DNA of 64,000 nt, taken from Theristus sp. LFF4_11. Taxonomy: Eukaryota > Nematoda > Chromadorea > Monhysterida > Xyalidae. The notes under the pieces were generated by a model. That model had not been told where the DNA came from. It saw nothing but the letters and a program-made list of their open reading frames with translations, and searched no databases. The stretch lies in contig JASANC010003487.1 of assembly GCA_030248135.1 (NCBI GenBank), forward strand, positions 62,001 through 126,000, read 5' to 3'. Position numbers and translations under genes: made by a program. Positions 37,601 through 43,979 of the stretch are shown in pieces (the first letter of the stretch is position 1; the number at the start of each line of letters is the position of its first letter).

Positions 37601-40600
37601 CCGTTCATACAGACGAATGCGTGCACGACACGACACGACACGGCAGCATGTGAACTGCTGACCTTAACTTTGAAAAAAAATGAAAGAAAGCATGTTCAGC
37701 CGGCAAAGGCGACTTCGAGGACGGTTACGTCCGGGGCTTTCGCGACGCGAGCAAGGTCGGCTCGGCCGCTGGCGCCCGCGAGCAACTGCAGGACCAGTAC
37801 GGTGACAAGGGCGACCCGTTCCATTCCGGCTACGTGCAGGGACTACGGGACGCCGGCATGCAAGGTGCTGCAACGAACACTGTTGAATTGGGACTTTGTA
37901 GTATATTGTTCCCAGTCGTTTTCTCAGTGGAAACGACCTCCAAATAGCTACCACATCAAGTTTGTCTCACCAACATCAACCACCTCTGACACCTCTCTTT
38001 GACACGGCTCCTCATTACAGTCGAACTCATATCCAACTAGCTGATTGATTGGTGACCACGTGATGCCATGCATTCTGTGCAGGCACTGCAGCGGTGAGGC
38101 GGAGTTTGGTTCGCAGTTCGCACAGAATGCACGCATCACGATCACCAACCAATCAGCTAGTCGGATATCTCATAGAGTTACACTGTACCATTGCGAGCAA
38201 AAGTTGTCTAGGCGGTCGAACAAACTTCCAACCTGAACCTCGACCCGAACCTGAACAAACCATTTGCAGGCATGAGCACCTCGATGCACAACTTGGCCGC
38301 TCGCCAGCAGGGCAACTTCAGCTCCGGCTACATGCAGGGCTTCCGCGACGGTGATTCGGGAATATTCGGCGATCGAATCACGACTACGCTGCTTCATCGA
38401 CTGGAGGAGCAGTACCCGAATCAAGACGACTTTCGGCAGGGATACGTGGAGGGCTTCAAAGAGGGCGTCTTCAATCGAGTACGAATCATTGAAAAGGTAC
38501 GGTCATTTTTCCTGAAACGTGTGGAAAAGGCTAGTCGAGTACGTTTAGGTAGACAGTTTGTAAAATTCTGGGCCGGTGGAGTCCGGTGTGTACCGTGGTT
38601 GCGTCCCGGCGCGATCTTGTTTCAGTTGTTGTGATCGCAAGAGAGAATTAGTCGAAAGATCAATGGAAAATTGGAACAAAACTATGTTGCATCTGTTTTT
38701 TTCTGACATCAATTTTTTGAAAGCTATCTTTTTTGCCGATTACTGACGTGTCGAGACCGACTACGGTAGGTGTTTTGTGCCCACACGGACAGCAATAACT
38801 GGATGATTGCCTTTTTTGTTTTGAGGCCCTGAATCAATCAATTTGGCAAAAACCATTCCAGGAGGACCGACACCTGACGGAGAATATCAGCAAGATCAGC
38901 GAGCGCCTTGAGACGCTGGAACGCGACCGCGGCGGTGAACAAATTCATTCAACAAAAATCTATCACGTTTGTAAGTGTCACATCAGCAATCTCTTTAAAC
39001 GAGCGAACGGTGATTTTAGGCGATGTTTTAGCCAGGGGCAAACCCGGAAAAGCGTACAGAACGCCGTCGAGTAGGGCGCCCATCGAGTTTTCTCTGTCAT
39101 TAAGTGCCTATATACACCCCTCGGCAAGTCTCGATCCCTCCGGAACACACAGACAACGAGTCTACCACCAAAGCCACCAGGGTTACTCTTGAACGTTGAA
39201 TCACTGATCCATTGATGAGGAGCAAAAACGCTGCCAAGCGAGAAGAAATTTTTTTGGTTTTATTTTTTTTGTTTGGCTAGGTGACATTAAAAGTAACATT
39301 TCGGGTAACATTATGGCTAAAAAATTTTGGGTAACATTTTGGTAATTAACACAATTTTCGCACAGGTTAATTCTGAAATTTCCTGAAGTTGCCCAAAATT
39401 TCACCCAAAATTTTACCCAAAATTTTACTCACAAATAAATGTGACACATCGTCGTCTCGGTGTTTCAAATCCCAAGTATCTCGAAATAACTTTGGCCGAA
39501 ATTTTAAGCCCGGCGATTATTTGCGCTACGGAACCCCGAGCGAGCAAGAGTACGGTACCAGCAGTCTTCGACGAAGCAGACGGTCGATGTCAGCGACCGC
39601 GCTCGGGCGAGGTGAAAACCATTGATCTGTACAATCAACTGTGAAATCAACTGTTGCAATTTGGGTTCACTATCACTAGCACACCAACATATTCGGTCTC
39701 CTTGGAAACGTATCTGATCTCTCTTGAAAAAAATCTTTCGACTCATTTGACGTCACTCTCATATAGTTTTCCTCCAAGTTCTCCTACCTAAAAACAAGAT
39801 CAAGACCGAACAACGTGGTAAAAAACGGTTTGACTCCACGATTTACCCAGAATCTGACATTTGTGCAGTGCTTCTCTTTTTTTTGTTTCAGTATTATTAC
39901 ATTTTAATCCTTTCGACTTCAAAAGTAAACGTTTCGGTAAACCCATTCCGTTTCCGTTATGCTGCCGGTATGCAGTTTGGCCTCTGTAATGCGACCCGAT
40001 ATGTGTGCGTGTGGTCGACTTCTAATCAACATGTTGGTTCTTTGTCTTCTGTTTGGTCGCCTGGTTGCGTGCTGTGTGGTAACTGCATGTGCTCGTTGGT
40101 TGTTTTTCTGTCTTTTTTTGCTGTTCACTGGGAAACCTATAAGTCAACACTTTGGTTGACTGTTGACCATTGTTGACTTATAGTGTTTTTCCAGTGTCCG
40201 TGTGTGTGTGTGTGTGTGCTCTTGTCTGGCTATGGGGCTTTCCGCAGCGCGTCTTGGGCGATGTGTTTCCGTTTTTCTCTCTCTCTAAACAAAAAAACGG
40301 CACTTTCATGTTGCACCGTGCTCTTTTTTTGCTAAACAAAATCAGTCCGCTTTGTAACTCACCTCATATTAACGGAAACGCAAGAATCACACCAGAACGA
40401 GGTTTGGAGTCGAGTACGGAGAGAATGGAGAGCCCTATATACAACCCAGCAACCGCGCACACACACACACACCACCACCATCACACACGCAAAAAAGTGA
40501 CCAACCAAATTGCGCGCACACACGCAACGCAACAAGCACGACCAAACAGAAGAAACAGCAGAACACAGTAGGTGTAACAAAGGCGACGTGAGGTGACAGT

Positions 40601-43600
40601 GTGCGTGTGTGCGTGTTGCAGAGGTGGACGATCGAACGCCGATGAGCACCACGCAACGGCGTCATCATCATCATCACCAGCAGCACCTCGGCTCGCTCGC
40701 GCGCACCGCTCAGCATCGGACCGTAGAATCGGCAGCGGCGACGTTCGGCACGGCCGACTCACGTCGCTACAACTACCGTAGTCGCTCCGACCTCGGCACG
40801 ACCGGTCGACGACACGGCGGCAGCAGCACGCTGCTCGACGGCAGTCGTCCGGGCCCCACAGCTCCATCGTGGCGTCGCGACGCGCTCGAATCACTGCAAC
40901 GCGAACTGGACACTCTGTCGCGGCGGTCTCCGGCCAGTCCGAACGACGGTCGCCGGACCGGACCGCAGCAGCCGCCTTTATCCGGTCCGGCCGACCTCGC
41001 GCGCGGCTACTCGAGCGACACCGGATACCTGAACGACACCTGGCGCAGTCAGCATGGCGTGCGCACGCAACGAGATTATGAACATGGTGTGGAGACCGTA
41101 GATTCAGGATTGTGGTTTTACTACTGTAACACTCTTGTTGAAGAAAGAAGACGTAGCACTTGATGTAATGTTTGACGTAGATTTGACGTAAGGTGTGACG
41201 TAATGTTTGACATAACTTTGACCTAACATGACAAAACGGTTTGTCGTAACGTTTGACGTAACACACCACGCTTCACGTGACATTTAACGTGACGCGTGTC
41301 AAATTGAAGTCAAAGTTGAAGTAACATTTCCCATTTTACGTCAAATTCAAAGTAACAATTGACGTGACGCAAAACGACACACTAAACGTTATACGTTCCG
41401 TTCTCTCAAACAATAACAAACCACTGTCTGCGCCTTTTGTTTCCCGCGCTCTTCTGTTTGACGTGCGTGTAGCCGTGTGTGTGTGCGTTCATTCACGCTT
41501 TTTTCCAGATCAAACCTATCAAACCGAACAGCACACCGTGCGCACGCAGCACCAGCTGCAGGCGTCGACTCAGTTCAGCGGCGGCATCCGCTACGGCCCT
41601 CCATCGTCGCATGCGATCACGTCAACACCCACGTCCAGCGGACGCTATCGTCCCGGACAAATGCAACAGCCGCAAACGACGGCCGCCGCCGCGTCGCCGA
41701 CGTCGCCAGGTTCGTCGTCGCGCCACTGACATTAGAAACCGATTGATTGCAAATCTCTCTTTTTTTTCTTTCTTGCGCGAAAACCACCGGAGTGCTTTTC
41801 TTTGAATGATACAGTATAATACACGATGTTTTTATTGTCATCTCATCATTCACAATTATCAACACACGTGACAAGACGCGTCCGCATGGAAGACGTCCGA
41901 TCAAGCTGTTTCTGATTTTATTGCACAAATCGCCAAAGGTTTCGTGGATGATCGGACATGTTATCCGTTCGGACGTGTGTTTTCGCAAACTCTGAGTGAC
42001 TAAAGGACTGCATTGTTTATTGTCAGGTTACTTTTTTCATACATATTCTTTCATTTTCATTCTTGCAATGAGTTTTTTATATGTGAGCTATATTTTTGGC
42101 TTGTTGTGTGGTTGTGATGTGTGCCATCAACAAAAATTGATAGACCAGTAAAACAACATTTTTGTTTTCGTTACCATTTACTGTTTTGTTGATTATTTTT
42201 TTACATTCCTGTCGCATCACATTCTGCGCGCACGCACGCTCCGCTCTGCATGCTGCTTTTTGGTCATTGAGAAAACAAAGCGTCAGATTTGGCATTCCAA
42301 GTGTTAAAAACCGGATGAAAAGCCAAACACTGTTTTCTCAACGTCAAACAAGTCAAAGAGAAGTTCAACAAACAAAACTGTTTCCGTTTTTCCTTTGCAC
42401 GGCTAAGAAACTCCATTATCATGCATCCACTTCTGTCACCGAGAAACCGTTGCTCCTAATTTGGCAAGTAAAGGCTAATTCATGCGCACAAAATTTATCC
42501 GGCACGACACGTCACGTCTCATTCATCGAGCAAAAAAACCAGCAATCCGGCACGTCACGTTATCTTTAGAACACGTGCTCGTTTATACAGGTTGTGCCGT
42601 GACGTGACGTGCCGGGTGCATGAATTGGCCTTAAAACTTTTTTCTGTCCTCTTCTAACGTAGTCAGTGGCAAAATCAGCAGCGACGTCTTCTCAGTGTCG
42701 TCGCACTGTGTACGTGCGTGTGTTCGTGTTTCGTCGTGTGTGTGTGTGTGTGCGTGTCGCTTATGCCCGTGTGTTTCTTGTTGTGTGTCGTGTGTGTGTG
42801 TGTGTGTGCGTGTCGCTTATGCCCGTGTGTTTCTTGTTGTGTGTCGTGTGTGTGTGTGTGTCACTTTCCACCACCAAAAACCAACTAAACCTCGATGTCG
42901 CACCAATACAGAGGCCAGCTCGACCGGCAGCGCTGGCGGCGGCGGCGGTTCGCGCCCGCCGACCGGCGGTGCGTTGGCGGCCGCCTACAATTTGGTCGGC
43001 CTCGGCAAGGAGCAGACGAGCGGGACAGGCGCATCGGACGACCATCGGAGACGGGCGCACCATCACGCTAGTAGTAGGCCGGCAAACACGAAACCACCAC
43101 ACACAGGGCAAGCCGGCGACGTACACCAGCAGACGCCCGTGCTCGGCGTCTCGCAGCCGCCCGCGCCACCGCAGCGGACGCACCACGAGCACGCCGCGGG
43201 CAGCACCGCCGCCGGGCAACCGACCGCACCGGTGGCGGGCGCAGAGTGGCCGGAGAATCTGATGGAGATCGTGCACGAGCCGATCGGGCAGACGCTCGAT
43301 CGCATGAAGAATTACAGCAGCTCAATGGGGCAGGTGCACGCGGCGGACGGCGGTGAGTGTGCTTGTTCCACTCACACACCGGCCTCTAGAGGCCCATTCA
43401 TGCGCGCGCGCTAACATGAACGTACGCATGAATGTGCGTGTGCTCTGAAACTGAAGCGCTTGTTGCTGCGTGAATGTGTAGTGAAGTGACGAGCGTCAAC
43501 GCGCGTCAGCCTCCATGAATGGCGCTTAAGTTCCGCTCCGCTGCTGTTTCTGAATTTCTTGAAATCTGAAATAACCGCGCACTTTGCGGCGGTGCGAACG

Positions 43601-43979
43601 ATGTTGGTTGAAAATTTAGCCCAAACCATGCACACGATTCTTTTTCTGAAATCACCCTGTATATAAATAACGTCAGAAATACATTGTATCTTGTTAATAA
43701 GAAAGAACTTTTGGTCGCACGTTCCATTTCGTGAATGTTCACACTTGCAGATGCCGAACCGCACGCGCCCGCCACCGCGGTGACGACAGCCGACGCCACC
43801 GGCTACAGGGAGACCGTGAGCGAGTCATACTCTGCGTCCTATAAAGAAGTGAGACGTTCATTTGAAAACCTACGCTCGAAACTACTGCACCACTGAAAAC
43901 CCAACAAGACATTCAAAATAAAAGTCAAACAATGAAAACTGTTCCTTTTTTATTGCAGGAGTACACCAGCCAGCCATAA
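116..43979 (+). CDS. let-805: Giant FN3-repeat transmembrane protein, LET-805/myotactin-like (5' partial, 64 exons)
   Basis: Myotactin is a nematode cell-surface protein of epidermal hemidesmosome-like fibrous organelles that helps hold body-wall muscle to cuticle. Joining 64 exons by GT/GC...AG signals and matching phases gives one uninterrupted frame of about 4,150 codons, ending at TAA 43,977-43,979. The order is about 32 FN3 domains (the first cut by the window edge), a membrane-proximal domain, one transmembrane helix (exon 34,861-34,972) and a cytoplasmic tail of about 720 residues. This architecture and size match my recollection of C. elegans LET-805 (about 32 FN3 repeats, one helix, a cytoplasmic tail, roughly 4,400 residues), so perhaps a few hundred N-terminal residues lie upstream. 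Exon coordinates are given in the block entries. The identity rests on architecture, not on an alignment. Another FN3 receptor class is possible, but I see no kinase, phosphatase or Ig domain. Confidence 0.8.
568..1482. mobile_element. Mariner/Tc1-like element, internally deleted, in intron 1
   Basis: The ends are long inverted repeats of more than 100 bp with the outer sequence CAGAGTGGGCC / GGCCCACGCTG, related over about 568-690 and 1,360-1,482. TA dinucleotides flank both ends (566-567 and 1,483-1,484), as expected for Tc1/mariner target duplication. The interior holds only the first part of a transposase on the minus strand. Length is 915 bp, too short for an autonomous copy. The right end lies almost on the exon 2 acceptor. 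Confidence 0.8.
750..947 (-). pseudogene. Truncated transposase N-terminus (helix-turn-helix)
   Basis: A 65-residue reading frame starts at ATG 947. It begins MVKWTAEQRVW and continues with a pattern like the N-terminal DNA-binding helix-turn-helix of mariner-type transposases (W-[ST]-x-E-x-R-x at the start, a conserved SAVTRQFRVKF-like stretch). It runs to a stop at 750 with no DDE catalytic region, so it is a remnant. Position inside the 568-1,482 inverted repeats supports the assignment. Confidence 0.7.
2007..2284. mobile_element. MITE family 1, copy 1 (TA-flanked)
   Basis: Ends CAGTATGACCG / CGGCCATACCG form short inverted repeats. The interior matches 35,842-36,106 over nearly its full length, including the shared stretches GACTAGGAGTT and GCGCGCTCCTTGCACCCTGA. 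Non-coding and intronic (intron 3). Confidence 0.75.
2805..2960. repeat. Dispersed intronic repeat, copy 1
   Basis: A block starting TTTCATGCATGATGCGG and ending near CATTGAGTCGCAGA is shared, diverged, with 23,135-23,275 in another intron of the same gene. It has no coding potential. Its class is unknown. Confidence 0.5.
4690..4848 (-). mobile_element. tRNA-derived SINE family A, copy 1
   Basis: Read on the minus strand the right end is tRNA-like: GTGGCCTGGTGGTAGCGCGT (box A-like), then after about 25 bases GGATCGAGCCC (box B-like), followed by a shared non-tRNA body ending near GGCGATG on the plus strand. The same layout recurs at 39,015, 45,364, 49,532 and 51,372, which marks it as a SINE, not a tRNA gene. 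Confidence 0.75.
5587..5668. mobile_element. Foldback MITE family 2, copy 1
   Basis: An almost perfect hairpin: GCATTCATGAAGCAGT on the left and ACTGCTTCATGAATGC on the right, with a central GTGTTAAAACAC palindrome. Close copies lie at 57,881-57,960 and 60,990-61,070. Confidence 0.75.
8519..8726 (+). CDS. Candidate alternative first exon with signal peptide
   Basis: ATG 8,519 follows a run of A (gaaaaaaATG, a good nematode start context) and opens a 69-codon exon. It ends at a perfect GTGAGT donor (8,727) in phase 1 with a leftover A. The protein has a basic N-region (RRLKLSTR) and then a hydrophobic core (CPLLLLLLCC), i.e. a signal peptide or signal anchor, followed by an acidic Glu/Asp-rich stretch. 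The phase and leftover base equal those of the exon ending at 4,640, so it could splice to 13,367 or 15,113 and start a shorter secreted-start isoform. It could instead start a nested gene. No promoter motif was identified. Confidence 0.5.
10137..10398. mobile_element. MITE family 3 with 23-bp perfect terminal inverted repeats
   Basis: The left end CCGTAAAGTCTTGCATATAA and the right end are exact reverse complements over 23 bp. TA flanks both sides (10,135-10,136 and 10,399-10,400), the Tc1/mariner pattern. It is 262 bp long with no transposase. A decayed relative starts at 11,093. Confidence 0.85.
11093..11218. mobile_element. Decayed MITE family 3 relative
   Basis: It begins CCGTGAAGTCTTGGATATAA, close to the family 3 end, and keeps the adjacent TATATAAGTTTGAAAATCAAA block. 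The right end is degraded (CCTTGTATATCAG). Confidence 0.5.
11648..11844. mobile_element. Small terminal-inverted-repeat element
   Basis: CAGGGTGTTC with downstream A-rich sequence on the left pairs with GAACACCCTG on the right, followed by TA. It is 197 bp, non-coding, and a plausible non-autonomous Tc1/mariner-type element. The left TA is not conserved. Confidence 0.55.
13367..13618 (+). CDS. Candidate cassette exon A in the 10.5-kb intron
   Basis: A GC-rich open block between an acceptor (ACACACCAG) and a donor (GCAG|GTCAGG). Its length is 252 nt (84 codons), phase 1 at both ends, so inclusion or skipping keeps the let-805 frame. The product is Pro/Arg/Thr-rich and does not look like FN3. 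All three forward frames are open for long stretches, so the reading frame is not certain. It could be part of an alternative isoform or a nested gene. Confidence 0.35.
13811..14275 (+). CDS. Candidate cassette exon B or start of a nested gene (His/Gln/Ser/Ala-rich)
   Basis: An open block of 465 nt (155 codons) between the acceptor AAAAACAG and the donor ACCG|GTAAAC, again phase 1 at both ends. It contains an ATG at 13,819 in good context (cccaccATG). The product is low-complexity and rich in His, Gln, Ser and Ala, with HQLQAS, a string also found in the cytoplasmic-tail exon at 41,509. Coding composition stands out sharply from the surrounding AT-rich intron. It may be a linker between FN3 domains 4 and 5, or the first exon of a nested gene. 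Confidence 0.4.
15113..18398 (+). CDS. let-805: let-805-like exons 8-14: FN3 domains 5-9
   Basis: Exons 15113-15248, 15481-15638, 15874-16170, 16474-16625, 16881-17108, 17587-17933 and 18214-18398. All junction phases match. Domains 6 and 8 carry the W-x-C motif (GWNC ending 15,971; EWNC ending 17,613), and each is preceded by a linker Cys (TTCQSP, AKCQKP). Domain 9 starts the regular six-domain order (PGPPRALRHY...NGQITSYEISY). Introns here hold the (ACGTC)n satellite and the donor-site minisatellite. The codons are strikingly GC-rich. Confidence 0.88.
15689..15838. repeat. (TCACG)n satellite with higher-order structure
   Basis: A pentamer TCACG array of about 150 bp fills most of the intron between exons 9 and 10. 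An interruption (TCAAGTCAAGTCACGTCACA) occurs twice in the same arrangement, so a unit of about 65-70 bp has itself been duplicated. Every unit contains ACGT/TGACG, a bZIP-type motif. Confidence 0.9.
17109..17300. repeat. Minisatellite that begins at the splice donor of exon 12
   Basis: About nine units of roughly 20-23 bp, consensus GGTGGGTGAACTGGTTTTTT with T-run length changes. The array starts at the donor itself (CGG|GTGAGTGGACTGG), so each unit carries a donor-like GGTGGGTGA. Confidence 0.9.
18657..24893 (+). CDS. let-805: let-805-like exons 15-29: FN3 domains 10-19
   Basis: Exons 18657-18838, 19101-19218, 19348-19448, 19685-19852, 19950-20126, 20308-20488, 21086-21219, 21485-21737, 22100-22326, 22448-22751, 22874-23058, 23319-23433, 23578-23839, 24046-24521 and 24631-24893. 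The domains repeat a fixed order of subtypes, for example NGEITEYEYEL then PYPPHGEIDMYK, and again HGVITNYEYEL then PYPPFGPLDSYK. GC donors are required at 19,219 and preferred at 19,853; a GT donor at 19,889 would add 12 in-frame residues. The interior of exon 22,100-22,326 contains an unused GAG|GTGAGT. Confidence 0.88.
20489..21085. other. 597-bp intron without recognised features
   Basis: AT-rich sequence between exons 20 and 21. No repeat, RNA or open frame that I can support. Confidence 0.5.
23135..23275. repeat. Dispersed intronic repeat, copy 2
   Basis: Shares TTTCATGC-TGATGCGG and CACTGAGTCGCAGAG-type blocks with 2,805-2,960. Diverged and non-coding. Confidence 0.5.
25000..29885 (+). 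CDS. let-805: let-805-like exons 30-43: FN3 domains 20-28 and the start of 29
   Basis: Exons 25000-25279, 25436-25696, 25963-26182, 26362-26590, 26859-27119, 27310-27423, 27509-27620, 27719-27789, 27896-28039, 28148-28244, 28349-28524, 28598-28724, 28888-29187 and 29440-29885. Domains 20 and 25 repeat the W-x-C subtype (TWMC ending 25,044; SWQC ending 27,922). Domains 22 and 27 repeat the NGDITGYQFEL / HGEITQYEYQL subtype. The acceptor of exon 25,000 is atypical (CATACTAACATTGAAG, with a yeast-like TACTAAC branch box and no pyrimidine tract), but the frame and domain continuity across it are exact. Confidence 0.88.
30218..33050 (+). CDS. let-805: let-805-like exons 44-50: FN3 domains 29-32 and the membrane-proximal domain
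   Basis: Exons 30218-30538, 30636-30926, 31092-31245, 31361-31518, 31748-31894, 32378-32568 and 32773-33050. The last four FN3 units are divergent and fall out of the six-domain order. After them comes a non-FN3 region with paired Cys (KACC), RYYVVAD, then an aromatic/Gly-rich part (GDGGVYGGFLNYP, AVWWFDN, VGWWR) ending just before the membrane. Its position resembles the membrane-proximal region of other large FN3 receptors. An RGD triplet sits at 32,807-32,815. Confidence 0.85.
32110..32350 (-). mobile_element. tRNA-derived SINE family B
   Basis: On the minus strand it begins GGTCGCGGTGGCGCAATCG (box A-like, plus positions 32,332-32,342) and then has GGTTCGACGCC (box B-like, plus positions 32,293-32,303) with Leu/Ser-tRNA-like spacing, followed by a non-tRNA body. 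No acceptor-stem closure is visible, so it is not called a tRNA gene. It ends 28 bp before the exon 49 start. Confidence 0.7.
33051..34860. other. 1.8-kb intron before the transmembrane exon
   Basis: T-rich sequence. A weak inverted pair (CGGAGTAGGGTA near 33,767 and TACCGTACTCCG near 33,975) could be an old MITE. I see nothing else. Confidence 0.45.
34861..34972 (+). CDS. let-805: let-805-like exon 51: transmembrane helix
   Basis: A phase 1 to phase 2 exon. It encodes a short polar lead, GWPWWW, then an almost pure leucine run and LLCCCLYWLWAR, followed by a basic stretch from the next exon (RYRRRAGRR) that acts as a stop-transfer signal. This is a single-pass type I helix. The Cys cluster at its inner end could be palmitoylated (inference). 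Confidence 0.9.
35264..43979 (+). CDS. let-805: let-805-like exons 52-64: cytoplasmic tail and stop
   Basis: Exons 35264-35345, 35628-35712, 36267-36289 (23-nt microexon), 36742-36898, 37700-37864, 38270-38496, 38862-38934, 39477-39611, 40622-41086, 41509-41709, 42912-43352, 43751-43848 and 43959-43979. The tail has short coiled-coil-like segments (DLKALESRIDNIKVQL; ENISKISERLETLE), four GY-x-x-G-F-R-D repeats, a low-complexity His/Arg/Ser/Thr region and a Tyr/Ser-rich end (SYSASYKE...YTSQP). Starts of exons 36,742 and 39,477 use AAG acceptors and are the least certain. Such a tail would bind intermediate-filament linkers of fibrous organelles (inference). Confidence 0.8.
35842..36106. mobile_element. 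MITE family 1, copy 2 (TA-flanked)
   Basis: Ends CAGTATGGCCG / CGGCCATACCG with TA on each side. It is the better-preserved of two near full-length copies; a fragment lies at 56,095-56,280. Confidence 0.8.
36918..37098. repeat. Imperfect hairpin with arms of about 65 bp
   Basis: The left arm (AATGCCAAAAACACATTCCA...) and right arm (...TTGGAATGTATATTTTGGCATT) are reverse complements with a loop near 37,005-37,025. Both arms repeat a TGCCAAAA unit. Intronic, just after exon 55. Confidence 0.7.
38017..38188. mobile_element. Foldback MITE family 4, copy 1
   Basis: ACAGTCGAACTCATATCCAA on the left pairs with the right end GGATATCTCATAGAGTTACA. The inner block CTAGCTGATTGATTGGTGA also folds back. 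Related copies are at 53,071-53,230 and 57,553-57,690. Confidence 0.7.
39015..39184 (-). mobile_element. SINE family A, copy 2
   Basis: Same body as the 4,690 copy (GGCGATGTTTTAGCCAGGG ... GAGTTTTCTCTGTCATTAAG). The tRNA-like end is degraded. Intron after exon 58. Confidence 0.7.
41165..41365. repeat. Degenerate TTTGACGTAA tandem repeat
   Basis: About 15 imperfect units of 10-16 bp around TTTGACGTAA in the intron between exons 60 and 61. Like the 15.7-kb satellite it is dense in TGACGT, but unit length and spacing differ. Confidence 0.7.
42471..42632. mobile_element. Foldback element with CGTCACG-rich arms
   Basis: AAGGCTAATTCATGC on the left pairs with GCATGAATTGGCCTT on the right. Inside, CCGGCACG and CACGTCACG blocks also pair. 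162 bp, non-coding. Confidence 0.65.
42733..42862. repeat. TG-rich minisatellite, about 2.5 units of 53-57 bp
   Basis: The unit is a (GT)n run plus GCGTGTCGCTTATGCCCGTG and TTTCTTGTTGTGTGTCG, repeated almost exactly. It lies in the intron before exon 62. Long open frames here are produced by the repeat. Confidence 0.85.
43388..43531. mobile_element. Foldback element family 5, copy 1
   Basis: CCATTCATGCGCGCG on the left; CATGAATGGCGCTTAAG on the right. A related element lies at 53,735-53,887. The termini resemble family 2 (TTAAG + GCATTCATG). Confidence 0.55.

Noticed and set aside
40481..41269. Minus-strand open frame of 262 codons.
   Set aside because: It is the antisense shadow of GC-rich tail exon 60, which reads in frame with neighbouring exons on the plus strand.
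42761..43276. Minus-strand open frame of 171 codons.
   Set aside because: Shadow of tail exon 62 plus the TG minisatellite, which is open in several frames.
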